From positions 186,001 to 250,000 of the forward strand of contig NZ_BCRN01000003.1 of the NCBI RefSeq assembly GCF_001552615.1: 64,000 nucleotides of DNA, given 5' to 3'. The notes under the pieces were generated by a model. That model did no database searches and was not told the DNA's origin. It saw only the letters and a list, made by a program, of their open reading frames with translations. The position numbers and the translations under genes were made by a program. The DNA is from Millisia brevis NBRC 105863. Lineage in GTDB: Bacteria; Actinomycetota; Actinomycetes; Mycobacteriales; Mycobacteriaceae. Shown here one piece after another: positions 19,121 through 31,757 of this stretch (positions are counted from its first letter, which is position 1; every line of letters begins with the position of its first letter).

Positions 19121-20344
19121 GTGGCCACCATCGTCGCGACGCTCGCGCTGCTCGCCCTCCTGGCGACCGCCTATCGGCATCCGCGGGGGCGGGTCGAGGC
19201 GGCGGTGTCGATCGCCGCGGCCGGGGCGGTGCTCTCCACCGGCGTTCCGGGCGGCGACGAGATCGCCGAGGAACTGCGCCGGCTCGGCCCGGTGGTCCTC
19301 TTCCTGGTGACGATCCTCGTGGTCGCCGACGTCTGCGCCCGCGCCGGATTGTTCACGGCGGCAGCATATCTGGTGCGCCGCTGGGGGCGCGGTCGGCCGA
19401 TCCCGATCTTCACCGGTGTCTTCGCGCTGGCGGTGCTGGTGACCACGGTGCTGTCGCTGGACGCCACGGTGGTGTTGTTGACCCCGGTGGTGCTGGTGGC
19501 CGCGGGCGCGACGGCGCTGGCCCGACCGGGCGCCTTCGCCTGCCTGCGGATGGCGAACTCGGCCTCGCTGCTGCTGCCGGTGTCGAACCTGACGAACCTG
19601 CTGGCGATGCGCGGTCTCGACCTGTCCTTCGGCCAGTTCGCGGCCCGGATGGCGCCGGTCCTGGTGGCGGTGCTGGTGGTCGAGTACGTCGGGCTGCGCC
19701 TGCTGTTCCGGCGCGATCTGTGCGGCGGGGCCGCACCGGTCGAGCGGGAGGCGCCGCCGCTGCCGATGGTGCCGCTGGTCGTGGTGACGGTGATGTTGGC
19801 CGGTTTCGGGGTTCTGTCGACCCGCGGGGTGGAGCCGTTCTGGATGTCCGGGGCCGCCGCGATCGTGCTGACCGGCTGGGCGTTGCGACGCCGGCTCGCC
19901 CGACCGATCCACCTGGTGCACGCCGCGCATCCGACGTTCGCACTGTTCGTCCTGGCCCTGGGGGTGGTGGTCGCCGCCCTCGCCGCCGGACCGGGCGGGC
20001 GGCTCGTCGCCGACCTGATCCCCGGCGATACGACCTTCGGGTCGCTGCTGGCGATCGCGGTGCTCGCGACCGCGCTGGCAAATCTGCTGACCAACCTGTC
20101 GGCCACACTGCTGCTGGTGCCCCTGCTGATCCCGCTGGGGCCCACCGCGATCCTGGCCGCCCTGGTGGGACTGAACGTCGGCTCCGGGCTGAGCTATACG
20201 GGATCGCTGGCGAACCTGTTGTGGCGGCGCACCTTACAGCGGTCGGGTACGTCCATCGGCCTCGGCGACTTCCACCGCGTCTCGCTGACGCTGACCCCGG
20301 TCGCGCTACTCGCCGGGGTGGCCGCCCTGGCTCTGACCGGCTGA
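19121..20344 (+). CDS. ArsB/NhaD-superfamily (SLC13-like) permease
   Basis: A 407-residue membrane protein with about 11-12 helices. The segments VLSLDATVVLLTPVVLVAA and RMANSASLLLPVSNLTNLLAM are typical of the ion-transporter superfamily that includes ArsB arsenite pumps and NhaD/CitM permeases. No arsenate reductase or ArsR is nearby, so I do not call it an arsenite pump. It starts with GTG 16 bases after tetR. Its last 39 bases overlap the convergent DUF3445 gene. The substrate is unknown. Confidence 0.7.
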   Translation: MATIVATLALLALLATAYRHPRGRVEAAVSIAAAGAVLSTGVPGGDEIAEELRRLGPVVLFLVTILVVADVCARAGLFTAAAYLVRRWGRGRPIPIFTGVFALAVLVTTVLSLDATVVLLTPVVLVAAGATALARPGAFACLRMANSASLLLPVSNLTNLLAMRGLDLSFGQFAARMAPVLVAVLVVEYVGLRLLFRRDLCGGAAPVEREAPPLPMVPLVVVTVMLAGFGVLSTRGVEPFWMSGAAAIVLTGWALRRRLARPIHLVHAAHPTFALFVLALGVVVAALAAGPGGRLVADLIPGDTTFGSLLAIAVLATALANLLTNLSATLLLVPLLIPLGPTAILAALVGLNVGSGLSYTGSLANLLWRRTLQRSGTSIGLGDFHRVSLTLTPVALLAGVAALALTG

Positions 20345-21349
20345 CCGGGCCCGCCACCAGCGATCGATCGCCGGTCGCAGCGGCAGGAAGCCCTTGTAGT
20401 CGGCGATATCGTCGGGCAGCGTCTCGACCACCGCGACGAACCGCCGGGCCCATTCGGGTACCAGGAGCAGTCGATCGAGCGGCAGCTGCCGATAGTCGAT
20501 GGTGAACAGGATCGTTCCGGACGGCGCCAGGCGCAGCAGATGCTGGATCTCCACCCGCAGGTTGAACCGCGCGCCGAGCTCGTCGGGGTCGGCGTCGACC
20601 AGCGCCGCACGCGCCGGTTTCCATTCGTCGTGGTTCTCCACCGACAGATCGAGCAGCCCGTCGACGCCGAGGGAGAAGTTGATCCGGCGCACCCACTCCC
20701 CCGGCGACAGGCGCAGCAAGAAGTCGAGCGCCCGCGGGATCACCCCGTTCTCGATCACCCGGGGCACCGGCCGGTGGAAGTTCTCGAAGCTCGCGCCCAC
20801 CAGGGCGGGGAACGACCAGTGGGTGGCGAAGGTGACCACGCCGGCGCCGATGCGCAGGTCGTCGCCGTATTGGTCGAGCAGGACGACATCCTCCCCGATC
20901 TGGCGTGCGGCGAAGACCAGGGGCGGCTCGTCGAGGGTGTCGGGATCTCCGATGGTGAAGCCGCGGTCGATGCCGGACAGCCGGTTGGTCAGGTGGGCCC
21001 GCCGGCCGTCGAGGGTGAAGGTGACCGCGTCGGGACGGCAGGCCGCCAACTCCCGCAACAGCACGACCGCGGCGTCCCACTGGGCGGGCGCGAGATGCTC
21101 GAGCGAGCGGTAGCGGGTCGGATCGGTCGCCAGGATGCGGGCGCGCTGGGCGATGCGGTCGGCGTGGTCGGGTTCGACGTTCAGGATCGTTTCGCCCCAG
21201 CCGCCGCCGAGGGTCGAGATCGGCACCCGCGCGGTCTCGATATTGGTCCGGTAGGCGAAGGTATCCGCCTCGAACGGGTACGGGAAGCGGGCGACATCGC
21301 GAGGTAGATCGGTGGTGGTGTCCGACGGCAGGGCATGTGTTTCGGTCAC
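20306..21349 (-). CDS. DUF3445 haem-dependent oxidative N-demethylase-like protein
   Basis: A 347-residue protein of the HDOD/DUF3445 family. Characteristic stretches are RFPYPFEADTFAYRTNIETARV near the N-terminus, WSFPALVGASFENFHRPVP and DYRQLPLDRLLLVPEWARRF towards the C-terminus. A characterised relative is the dimethylamine monooxygenase haem subunit (DmmD) of Pseudomonas mendocina, which removes a methyl group as formaldehyde. The GTG at 21349 overlaps the reductase stop by GTGA, so the two are co-translated. Substrate inferred only as a methylated amine. The 3' end overlaps the ArsB-like gene by 39 bases in opposite orientation. Confidence 0.8.
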   Translation of the reverse strand: MTETHALPSDTTTDLPRDVARFPYPFEADTFAYRTNIETARVPISTLGGGWGETILNVEPDHADRIAQRARILATDPTRYRSLEHLAPAQWDAAVVLLRELAACRPDAVTFTLDGRRAHLTNRLSGIDRGFTIGDPDTLDEPPLVFAARQIGEDVVLLDQYGDDLRIGAGVVTFATHWSFPALVGASFENFHRPVPRVIENGVIPRALDFLLRLSPGEWVRRINFSLGVDGLLDLSVENHDEWKPARAALVDADPDELGARFNLRVEIQHLLRLAPSGTILFTIDYRQLPLDRLLLVPEWARRFVAVVETLPDDIADYKGFLPLRPAIDRWWRARSAGQSQGGHPGE

Positions 21350-22320
21350 AGGGCCACCTCCAGGGCGGGTCCGAGGGCACGCGAGACGCAGGGCATCATC
21401 TCGGTCCCGGCGGCGCGTTCGCGGGCGGACAGGTACAGGTCGCGGTGATCGATCGATCCGCCACTGACGGGGATACAACAGCGCCCGCATACCCCTCGCC
21501 GACATTGGCTGTCGACGTCGACTCCGGCCGCTTCCAATGCTTCGAGCAGCGACTGGTCGGCGGCCACCTCGATCGACCGGCCACTGTTGCGCAGGTCGAC
21601 GGTGAACGGTTCGGAGGGCCGCTCCGGGGTGGTGAACAGTTCGCTGTGCACCCGATCGGCGGTGACGCCGAGCCGCTCCGCGACCTCTTCGACGGTGCGC
21701 ACCAATCCGTCCGGGCCGCAGGTGTAGAGGTGCGCGGCCGGGTCCGCCTCGCCGATGAGCCGTTCGAGCTCCTCGACGACCCCGCCCCGCCCGACCAGGT
21801 GGGTCACCCGGCCGGCGGTCAGCATGCGCAGATCGTCACGATAGGCGTCGCGTCCGGGTTGGTGGACGTGCAGGGCGGTGATGCGGCCGCCGGTCTCGTG
21901 ATGCCACCGGGCGTGCGCGAGGATCGGCGTCACCCCGATACCCCCGGCGATCAGCAGATGCTCCGGAGCGGCGAGCACCGGCGCGAACCCCGACCGCGGC
22001 AGCGAGACGGTCAGCGACCGCCCGACCGTCAGTCGGTGGATGCGGCGCGATCCGGCACCGATCTCGCGGACCGCGATCGCGTAGGCGTCCGGCTCGAAGG
22101 CGGGGCCGATCAACGTATAGGCGCGCACCACCTCGACCTCGTCGGGATGCTCCGGCGGCACGGTCACCAGGATCGAACTGCCCGGCACGAACGACGGCAG
22201 CGGTCGCCGATCCGGGGCGGCCAGCCGCAGCTGGCGAATGCCGTCGGCCGGACGTTCGATGCCGATCACCTCGACCGTCAACGACCCCGGGCCGGGCGCG
22301 GAGGCGGGCGAAGCGGTCAC
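21346..22320 (-). CDS. Phthalate-dioxygenase-reductase-like partner of the DUF3445 demethylase
   Basis: A 324-residue flavoprotein with a C-terminal 2Fe-2S ferredoxin domain: a flavin-binding barrel (VVRAYTLIGP), an NAD domain with GGIGVTPILAHARW and YTCGPDGL, and cluster ligands in CRRGVCGRCC plus a later Cys. This is the PDR/VanB arrangement, where electrons pass from NAD(P)H through flavin and the cluster to an oxygenase. Co-translated with DUF3445, so it is very probably its reductase. Start at GTG 22320, 120 bases from the divergent formate dehydrogenase gene; the gap shows no obvious operator. Larger frames over the same bases on the plus strand are shadows. Confidence 0.85.
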   Translation of the reverse strand: MTASPASAPGPGSLTVEVIGIERPADGIRQLRLAAPDRRPLPSFVPGSSILVTVPPEHPDEVEVVRAYTLIGPAFEPDAYAIAVREIGAGSRRIHRLTVGRSLTVSLPRSGFAPVLAAPEHLLIAGGIGVTPILAHARWHHETGGRITALHVHQPGRDAYRDDLRMLTAGRVTHLVGRGGVVEELERLIGEADPAAHLYTCGPDGLVRTVEEVAERLGVTADRVHSELFTTPERPSEPFTVDLRNSGRSIEVAADQSLLEALEAAGVDVDSQCRRGVCGRCCIPVSGGSIDHRDLYLSARERAAGTEMMPCVSRALGPALEVAL

Positions 22321-22440
22321 CGATCCAGCGTACGGCCGAGCGCCGCACGACGCGGCCCGTGCGCGCAGGTGCGACTGCGCGACCGCGGCCCGGCCCGCCG
22401 ATCGACCGTTCCCGGGCGCCGGCTGTCGCGAGGGTGGAAA

Positions 22441-24755
<2,315 letters not shown>

Positions 24756-24759
<4 letters not shown>

Positions 24760-25583
24760 GTCGTGTGGTCGCGCGACGGCCGGTGCTGCGGGTGCGTGAC
24801 GCCCACCGGATCGACCGCCCGGACGCTCTGGTCGTCGAGGAACCGTTGGAGATCCGGATCTCCGGAGCGCCGTTGACGGTCACCATGCGCACGCCCGGCC
24901 ACGACGTGGAACTCGCTCACGGTTTCCTGCACGGCGAGGGGATGATCCACGCGCGCACCGATCTGGTGACCGCGCGCTATTGCGACAGCTTCGACGACAG
25001 CGGGCAGAACACCTACAACGTGCTCGATCTGGAGATGGCCGCCGGCGTTCCGATCCCGGAGCCGAATCGGAACTTCTTCGCGACCTCGTCCTGCGGGGTA
25101 TGCGGCAAATCGTCGCTCGATGCGATCGAGGCGATCGGCCGCTACGACCTGCGCGACGACGAGGTCGGCATCGACGCGGCGGTGCTGCGGACGTTGCCGG
25201 ACAAGTTGCGCGGCGCCCAGAAGGTCTTCGATTCGACCGGCGGGGTCCATGCGGCCGGGCTGTTCACCGTCGACGGCGAGCCGATCGTCGTGCGGGAGGA
25301 CGTCGGCCGGCACAACGCGGTCGACAAGGTGATCGGCCGCGCCCTGATGGACGATCGGCTGCCCGCGCGTCGCACCGTCCTGATGGTCAGCGGGCGGGCG
25401 TCGTTCGAGCTGGTGCAGAAGGCGGTGCTGGCCGGGATTCCGATCCTCGCCGCGGTGTCGGCGCCCTCGTCGCTGGCGGTCGACCTCGCCGAACACAGCG
25501 GACTGACGATCGTCGGCTTCCTGCGCGGCACCTCGATGAACATCTACACCGGCCGCGAACGCGTGCTGCTCTCGGACGACTGA
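24756..25583 (+). CDS. fdhD: Formate dehydrogenase accessory sulfurtransferase
   Basis: A 275-residue FdhD. The loop CGVCGKSSLDAIEA carries the two cysteines that relay sulfur from a cysteine desulfurase to the bis-MGD cofactor of formate dehydrogenase. VREDVGRHNAVDKVIG and VSGRASFELVQKA are further family signatures. Its ATGA overlap with the molybdoenzyme gene indicates coupled translation. Cytoplasmic maturation factor; required for active formate dehydrogenase in E. coli. Confidence 0.95.
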
Positions 25584-25588
25584 GCCGC

Positions 25589-25628
25589 CGGCGCGCGGGC
25601 CTACCGATCGTCGGCGCGGGGCCTACCG
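25589..25628. repeat. Tandem direct repeat spanning the stop codon of the AI-2E-type gene
   Basis: CGGCGCGCGGGCCTACCG (25589-25606) is followed by CGGCGCGGGGCCTACCG (25612-25628), with one base deleted. The second copy contains the real stop (CTA on the plus strand, 25623-25625) of the minus-strand gene; the first copy carries a duplicate of it. Confidence 0.7.
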
Positions 25629-26948
25629 CTGGTCGGGCGCGGCGGGGGTCGGGCCGGGATCATCCGCGTCCGCCGGGTCGGGGTCGGGCCGGTCGTCGGG
25701 GTTGGGCCGGTCGTCATCCGCGGGTCCGCCGGACTTTCGTCGGCGCGCCCGGGTCGCGGTGGAGCGGGCGGAGGCGTCTATCTCCGGCGAGATCTCGTAG
25801 CGGGTCTTGTAGATCTCGAAGACGGTGGTGAGCGTGGCGGCGACCGGTACCGCCAGCAGGCCGCCGACCAGGCCGAACAACTCGGCACCCAGCAGCACCG
25901 ACGCGAAGACGACGCCGGGGTGCACGTCGACCGCGCGGGAACTGATCCGCGGATCGAGGATCAGGTTCTCGAACTGCTGGTAGGCCACGGAGAAGGCGAT
26001 GATCAGGATGCCGAGGATCGGGCGGTCGCTGGTGAAGCCGACCACCGCCGGCAGCGCCACCGCGATGTAGGTGCCGATCGTGGGCACGAACTGGGAAACC
26101 AACCCGAACCACAGGCCGAGCGCGATCCAGTAGGGCATCCCGACGGCGAGCATGAAGATGCCGTGGGCGGTCGCCGAGAAGATCGCCAGGATCACCCGGG
26201 CGGTGACGTACCCGCCGACCTTGGTGACGAAGACCTCCCAGACCGTCAGCACCACCTCCTGCCGGGCGGGTGGGAAGAGCCCGGCGAACCAGCCGCGCAG
26301 GGCGGGCATCGAGGCGGAGATGTAGAGGGTGAACAGCAGGATCGCGAAGGCGTGGAAGACGCCGCCGACGATGTCGCCGAGCACCTGGAACGCTCCCCCG
26401 GACAGCTGCGCGGCGTAGCTCGCGACGCGGTCCGGGGTGACGTTGAGGTTGGTGAACAGGTTGTTGACGTCGTAGCTGGTGTGGAAGACGTTGTTGACCC
26501 ACGCCACGGCGGAATTGACGGCGGACGGCACCGATTGGCTGAGGGTCGCCACCTCGCTGACGAGCAGTCCACCGAAGGCGGTCAGGAAGCCGCTGAGCAC
26601 CGCGAGGATCGTCACGAAGACGATGGCCGTCGCCAATACGCGCCGGCGTACCCAGCGGCTCACCCAGACGACGGCCGGTTCCATCGCCACCGCCAGGAAG
26701 GCGGAGACGATCAGGACGAAGATCGTGCCCCCGCCCTGCATGAGCAGAAACCACAGCCCCAGAACGCAGGCCACCACGGCGGCGAGGACCCAGCCGGCCC
26801 GCCAGATCGTGCGAGCGCCGAGGTCGATGCGTTCGACGGGGTGCGCGGGCCCGAAATGATGCGGGGCGAGCGGATCCACGCCGGGTCCGGCGCCGGTTCG
26901 ATCGGGCATCGGCTCGGCGTCGGATGGTTCCGGCTGCGGATCGGCCAC
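25623..26948 (-). CDS. AI-2E family transporter (PerM/YhhT-like)
   Basis: A 441-residue membrane protein of the PF01594 family with about eight helices in the usual two-plus-central-domain-plus-four pattern. Visible marks include PYWIALGLWFGLVSQFVPTIGTYIA and the LDPRISSRAVDVHPGVVF loop. N- and C-terminal tails of 50-60 residues are polar, acidic and proline-rich. Members export small molecules or sodium; despite the family name no AI-2 transport is implied. The GTG at 26948 has GGAGG five bases upstream. It converges on fdhD with 39 bases between stops. Confidence 0.85.
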   Translation of the reverse strand: MADPQPEPSDAEPMPDRTGAGPGVDPLAPHHFGPAHPVERIDLGARTIWRAGWVLAAVVACVLGLWFLLMQGGGTIFVLIVSAFLAVAMEPAVVWVSRWVRRRVLATAIVFVTILAVLSGFLTAFGGLLVSEVATLSQSVPSAVNSAVAWVNNVFHTSYDVNNLFTNLNVTPDRVASYAAQLSGGAFQVLGDIVGGVFHAFAILLFTLYISASMPALRGWFAGLFPPARQEVVLTVWEVFVTKVGGYVTARVILAIFSATAHGIFMLAVGMPYWIALGLWFGLVSQFVPTIGTYIAVALPAVVGFTSDRPILGILIIAFSVAYQQFENLILDPRISSRAVDVHPGVVFASVLLGAELFGLVGGLLAVPVAATLTTVFEIYKTRYEISPEIDASARSTATRARRRKSGGPADDDRPNPDDRPDPDPADADDPGPTPAAPDQR

Positions 26949-27052
26949 GGGATCCTCCCGGCTCGGGCCCGCCGGGTGCGGGCGCGTGAACGGTAGGTAG
27001 CGAGCCTATGCCGCTGCGCTACCCACCGTTCGTGCGATCCGTGGGCGCGTCG

Positions 27053-28081
27053 TCAGACGATCAGCGCCGGTTGGGGTTTGGTGTCCGGTTTGTCGTCTAC
27101 GGTCCGCTCCGGGCGCGCGCTCGGCAGCGCGGCTTCCGGGCGCGCAGCGACGGCGGCGGTGCGCTCCGCGACCCGCGACTCGCCGACTCGAGCCAATGCG
27201 ACACCGGCCAACAGCACCAGACCGCCGATCATGCGCACCGGGGTCAGCGCCTCGCCGAGCAGCAACCAGGCGGCCAGCACCGCGAAGATCACTTCGGTCA
27301 GTGCGATCAGCGACGCGAGCGTCGGCTGCAGCTTGCGGACGGCGGCGATGCCGGTGCCGTAGGAGATGGCGGCGGTGATGATCGCCAGGACGCCGACGGC
27401 CACCACGACCGAGACCTGCGTGCCGGCGATCGTGACGTCGGCGGTCGCGAAGCGCAGCTGCAGGACACCGACCGCGCCGAGCGCGAAGATCGCGGCGCCG
27501 CCGACCACCAGACCACCGGCGGTCAGTGCCCACGGGCCGAGGCCCTCGCGCTCCTGCCCGGCGGCGATGAAGTAGAAGGCCAGGCAGACCGCGGCGCCGA
27601 GCGCCCACAGCACGCCGACCGGATGGATCGAGGAGATGTCACCGAAGACGTCGAGCACGATCAGCGCGCCGAGCACGGCCAGCACCCCACCGAGCAGCGT
27701 GGCGGCGGCGGGGCGGTTGCGCGTGGTCAACCAGACCCAGCCGATCACCAGGATCGGGCCGAGGTATTCGAGCAGCAGCGCGACGCCGACCGGCAGATAG
27801 GACACGGCGTTGAAGTAGCAGAGCTGGGCGCCGGCGACGGCGATCAGGCCGTAGGCGAGGACCACCCCGCGATGCCGCCAGGCGCTGCGCACCCAGGTGC
27901 GGTCGATGATCGTCACCAGGACCACCGCGATCAGGGCGCCGATGCCGAGCCGGATGCCGACGGCCGCGGCCGGGGTCCACCCGGTGGCGATCAGCGACTT
28001 GGCGAACGGGCCGGACAGGCCGAAGCAGAGCGCGGAGAAGACGGCGAGGCTCAGCCCCACACGCATACGATTGTCACCCAC
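27053..28081 (-). CDS. EamA/DMT family exporter (RhtA-like)
   Basis: A 342-residue membrane protein with two EamA repeats and about ten helices (ALCFGLSGPFAKSLIATGWTP in repeat 1; ALTEVIFAVLAAWLLLGEALTP in repeat 2). RhtA-type members export amino acids such as threonine or homoserine; the cargo here is unknown. I chose the GTG at 28081 because GAGGGGG lies seven bases upstream. Two ATGs further upstream (28102, 28132) lack a ribosome site. Divergent from the CGNR regulator with 142 bases between the starts. Confidence 0.82.
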   Translation of the reverse strand: MGDNRMRVGLSLAVFSALCFGLSGPFAKSLIATGWTPAAAVGIRLGIGALIAVVLVTIIDRTWVRSAWRHRGVVLAYGLIAVAGAQLCYFNAVSYLPVGVALLLEYLGPILVIGWVWLTTRNRPAAATLLGGVLAVLGALIVLDVFGDISSIHPVGVLWALGAAVCLAFYFIAAGQEREGLGPWALTAGGLVVGGAAIFALGAVGVLQLRFATADVTIAGTQVSVVVAVGVLAIITAAISYGTGIAAVRKLQPTLASLIALTEVIFAVLAAWLLLGEALTPVRMIGGLVLLAGVALARVGESRVAERTAAVAARPEAALPSARPERTVDDKPDTKPQPALIV

Positions 28082-28223
28082 GACTGAACCCCCTCGGTTC
28101 ATGAGCCCGGCGGTGCCGGGCGGCGAACTCATGACCGGCGGGATCGGGAAATCGCGACGACGATGTCATGAGTAAAATCAATTACACTCGTGACGGTATC
28201 CGAAGGGGGCGTCAGTAGTCAAA

Positions 28224-28769
28224 GTGATTTTTGCACATGACACACGATGGGCACTGCTGTCCGCGGTGGCGTTGATCAATACCCACCGCGACGGCGAGGA
28301 GTACCTGACCACCACGGCCGATCTGACCGACTATCTCGACGAGTGGAAGACCACCGGCCGCCGGGACGGCACCGGGGCCGAACTCGCGGCGGTGCGGGCG
28401 GTCCGGCCGCTGTTGCGGGCGGTCTGGGAGGCCGACGACGGGTCGCCGCGCGCCGCGCGGATCAATGCCCTGCTCGACGGGGCGGCCTGGCGTCCCTATC
28501 TGACCAGCCACGCCGAGATGGCGGAGTGGCATCTGCATCCCAACTCCCCCGAGGCGCCGGTCGCCGATCGGTTGATGGCCGAATGCGGCCTCGCCTTTGT
28601 CGACGTGATGCGGATGGACGAGGAGCAGCGGCTGCGCATCTGCGCGGCGCAGGACTGCACCGCGGTGCTGGTCGACTTCTCCCGCAACCGGTCGAAACGC
28701 TTCTGCGATACCGGCAACTGCGGCAACCGGGAACACGTCGCCGCCTATCGCGCCCGCAAACGCGCCTAA
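28224..28769 (+). CDS. CGNR zinc-finger / ABATE-domain regulator
   Basis: A 181-residue protein. Residues 1-130 form the ABATE domain (stress-related), with the start ALINTHRDGEEYL. The C-terminus is the CGNR zinc finger: CAAQDCTAVLVDFSRNRSKRFCDTGNCGNREHVAAYRARK, with four cysteines and a basic helix. Predicted DNA-binding transcription regulator, ligand unknown. The gene starts at GTG 28224 beside the divergent EamA exporter, its likely target. A second member of the family lies at the right edge of the window. Confidence 0.82.
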   Translation: MIFAHDTRWALLSAVALINTHRDGEEYLTTTADLTDYLDEWKTTGRRDGTGAELAAVRAVRPLLRAVWEADDGSPRAARINALLDGAAWRPYLTSHAEMAEWHLHPNSPEAPVADRLMAECGLAFVDVMRMDEEQRLRICAAQDCTAVLVDFSRNRSKRFCDTGNCGNREHVAAYRARKRA

Positions 28770-28913
28770 CCGCGCCGAGACGGGGAGTCGGGTCCGCCGA
28801 GGCGGGGTACGGCGCCGCCGCCTCCCCGACGTTGTGCAGAATCGAGGGGCAGGCCGTGCGCCGGATCGATGGCCACCCGATCGATGGCCCGAAGCGACAA
28901 CGAGGAGCATGTG

Positions 28914-29096
28914 ATGTCCGACTTCACCGACAAGATCAAGGCCGAGGCCAAGGTCGTGTCCGCCGTGATCGACCAGGAACTGACGGTGCTGGAAGGTGTC
29001 GACGGGGTGGATCCGCTGGCCCCGGCCGACGAGTCGACCGACGAGGACTCCGCCGATTCCGCGGACACCGCCGGGGACGACGCCCCGTCCTCCTAA
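28914..29096 (+). CDS. Small acidic protein of unknown function
   Basis: A 60-residue protein: an N-terminal amphipathic part (MSDFTDKIKAEAKVVSAVIDQ) and a very acidic Asp/Ser/Ala tail. GAGGAG lies seven to eight bases before the ATG at 28914, and a perfect eight-base hairpin stands seven bases after the stop, which together support a real short gene. A GTG one codon earlier is possible. It does not match a family I know; the acidic tail could be a disordered segment. Confidence 0.55.
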   Translation: MSDFTDKIKAEAKVVSAVIDQELTVLEGVDGVDPLAPADESTDEDSADSADTAGDDAPSS

Positions 29097-29102
29097 CGAC
29101 AT

Positions 29103-29121
29103 CCGTCCGGAAGCCGGACGG
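29103..29121 (+). terminator. Hairpin terminator after the small acidic gene
   Basis: CCGTCCGG (29103-29110) and CCGGACGG (29114-29121) form a perfect eight-base stem with an AAG loop, directly after the stop codon. Confidence 0.6.
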
Positions 29122-29226
29122 CACCGCGGCCCGGATACGCACCTCGGTTCGGGCGTGACGGATAGCCCCGGGCATCCATGACAAATGGCCCACGGGCCCG
29201 CCGCTTCACGGGGCGACGCTGGTGTC

Positions 29227-29982
29227 ATGACCACCTCGACGCCCCGGACCTCCCCGACGGCCGGGCGGACCCCGGCTTACCGTCCGGCGGGACCGACCCC
29301 GGCCGGCCCGTCGGCCGCCGATCCGACCAACCCGCCTCGGACCGCTTCGGCGGGCGGTTCACGTGCCGCCGCGCTTCGCCCGATCGTCCTGATGATCGCC
29401 GAGGTCGGCGGTTCGCTGGCGGCCTTCTACATCGCCCGCGCCCTCGGCGCCGATGACCTCGCCGCCTACCTGTGGGCCTGCCTGCCGCCGCTGATCGCCG
29501 CGCTCCTCGGCGTCGTGCGCGCCCGCCGCCTCGACGCCGCGTCGATGACGATCGTGGCGTTCAACCTGCTGTCGGCGGCCTTCGTCGGCATCGGCAGCCA
29601 CAGCCCGGACGCGCTGCTCTACAAGGACTGCGTGGTAACCGCGGTCGTCGGCCTGACCTTCCTGGCGACAACCCGCATCGGCAAGCCGCTCACGCACCTG
29701 TTCGCCCTGCGGTTTCGCGAGAACGAGAGCGAGCGTTTCGAACAGCTCTGGGCCCGGGAGCCGCGCTACCGGACGCTGCAACGCCGCATCTGCGTGGTCT
29801 GGGGCGTGGCGTTCCTGGTGGAGGCGGCCGCCAAAACCGTTGTGGTGGCGAATATGTCCTTCGACGCCGCCTACGGGGTGACGCAGGTGCTGCCGTTCCT
29901 CGCGATCGCCGTCGCCGCCGCGTACACGGTCCGCACCGCCCGATCGGCGCGGCGGGCCGGATCAGCCGCGCGGATCTCGTAG
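29227..29982 (+). CDS. VC0807-family membrane protein
   Basis: A 251-residue membrane protein. The first 45 residues are Pro/Thr/Ala-rich and disordered. The remainder has about five to six helices in the VC0807 pattern: IAEVGGSLAAFYIARALGADDLAAYLWACLPPLIAALLGVVRARRLD, then a KPLTHLFALRFRE loop. Function of the family is unknown. The ATG at 29227 has a poor ribosome site. The last 21 bases overlap the convergent SelW-like gene. Confidence 0.72.
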   Translation: MTTSTPRTSPTAGRTPAYRPAGPTPAGPSAADPTNPPRTASAGGSRAAALRPIVLMIAEVGGSLAAFYIARALGADDLAAYLWACLPPLIAALLGVVRARRLDAASMTIVAFNLLSAAFVGIGSHSPDALLYKDCVVTAVVGLTFLATTRIGKPLTHLFALRFRENESERFEQLWAREPRYRTLQRRICVVWGVAFLVEAAAKTVVVANMSFDAAYGVTQVLPFLAIAVAAAYTVRTARSARRAGSAARIS

Positions 29983-30273
29983 CCGGTCGATATGGCCGAG
30001 GGAGCGTTCGGGGTTGACCACGTCACGCACCCGACGCTTCAGTTCGGTGATCTCCGGGAAGCCGCCGTCCGTGCGCCGATCCCAGATCGGCCGGCCGTCG
30101 GCCTCGATGACGAAAACTCCCCCGGTGCCGGGCACCAGCGCGACCTCGCCGACCTCGGCGCCGAACGTCGAGAGCAACTCCTGCGCCATCCAGGCCGCGC
30201 GCAGCAGCCAGTTGCATTGCGTGCAATACGTGATCGCCACCCGATGCGCGGAGGCTTCGGGTGGCGATGTCAC
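29962..30273 (-). CDS. SelT/SelW/SelH (Rdx) family thioredoxin-fold protein
   Basis: A 103-residue protein with the redox motif CTQC near residue 16 (ITYCTQCNWLLRAAWMAQELL) and the family end VFVIEADGRPIWDRRTDGGFPEITELK. It is the all-cysteine form; no selenocysteine codon is present. Rdx proteins have a thioredoxin-like fold and are thought to act in thiol redox reactions. GTG at 30273 was chosen; it lies 22 bases after the clpX stop. The frame is open further upstream inside clpX but without homology. Possibly co-transcribed with clpX. Confidence 0.82.
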   Translation of the reverse strand: MTSPPEASAHRVAITYCTQCNWLLRAAWMAQELLSTFGAEVGEVALVPGTGGVFVIEADGRPIWDRRTDGGFPEITELKRRVRDVVNPERSLGHIDRLRDPRG

Positions 30274-30295
30274 GTCTGCGGTCGACTCGGTGATG

Positions 30296-31576
<1,281 letters not shown>

Positions 31577-31757
31577 TAGTCCTACTTCCTGGTTGCGTAC
31601 GGATGGAGAGTCGAGACCGGATGCGATTTCCCTCGACGGCCCGGAGGTGTCGGTGATGGCATCGAACCCATCACTTGACGGTACCCGTCCGGGCCGATCG
31701 CGGTCGACTTCTCACGCGCGAATTTCGAGGGATTTCGAGGAACATCCGGCCTCGAAC

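Noticed and set aside
19121-20344. An arsenite efflux pump ArsB
   Set aside because: No arsR, arsC or arsenate-related gene is adjacent and the superfamily is broad.
21337-22440. A plus-strand frame extending the formate dehydrogenase by 368 codons
   Set aside because: The extension is antisense to the reductase gene and has no homology. A ribosome site precedes ATG 22441.
28781-28828. A terminator behind the CGNR gene
   Set aside because: Several overlapping short stems (CGGGGAG/CTCCCCG and GAGGCGG/CCGCCTC) compete, so no single structure is supported.
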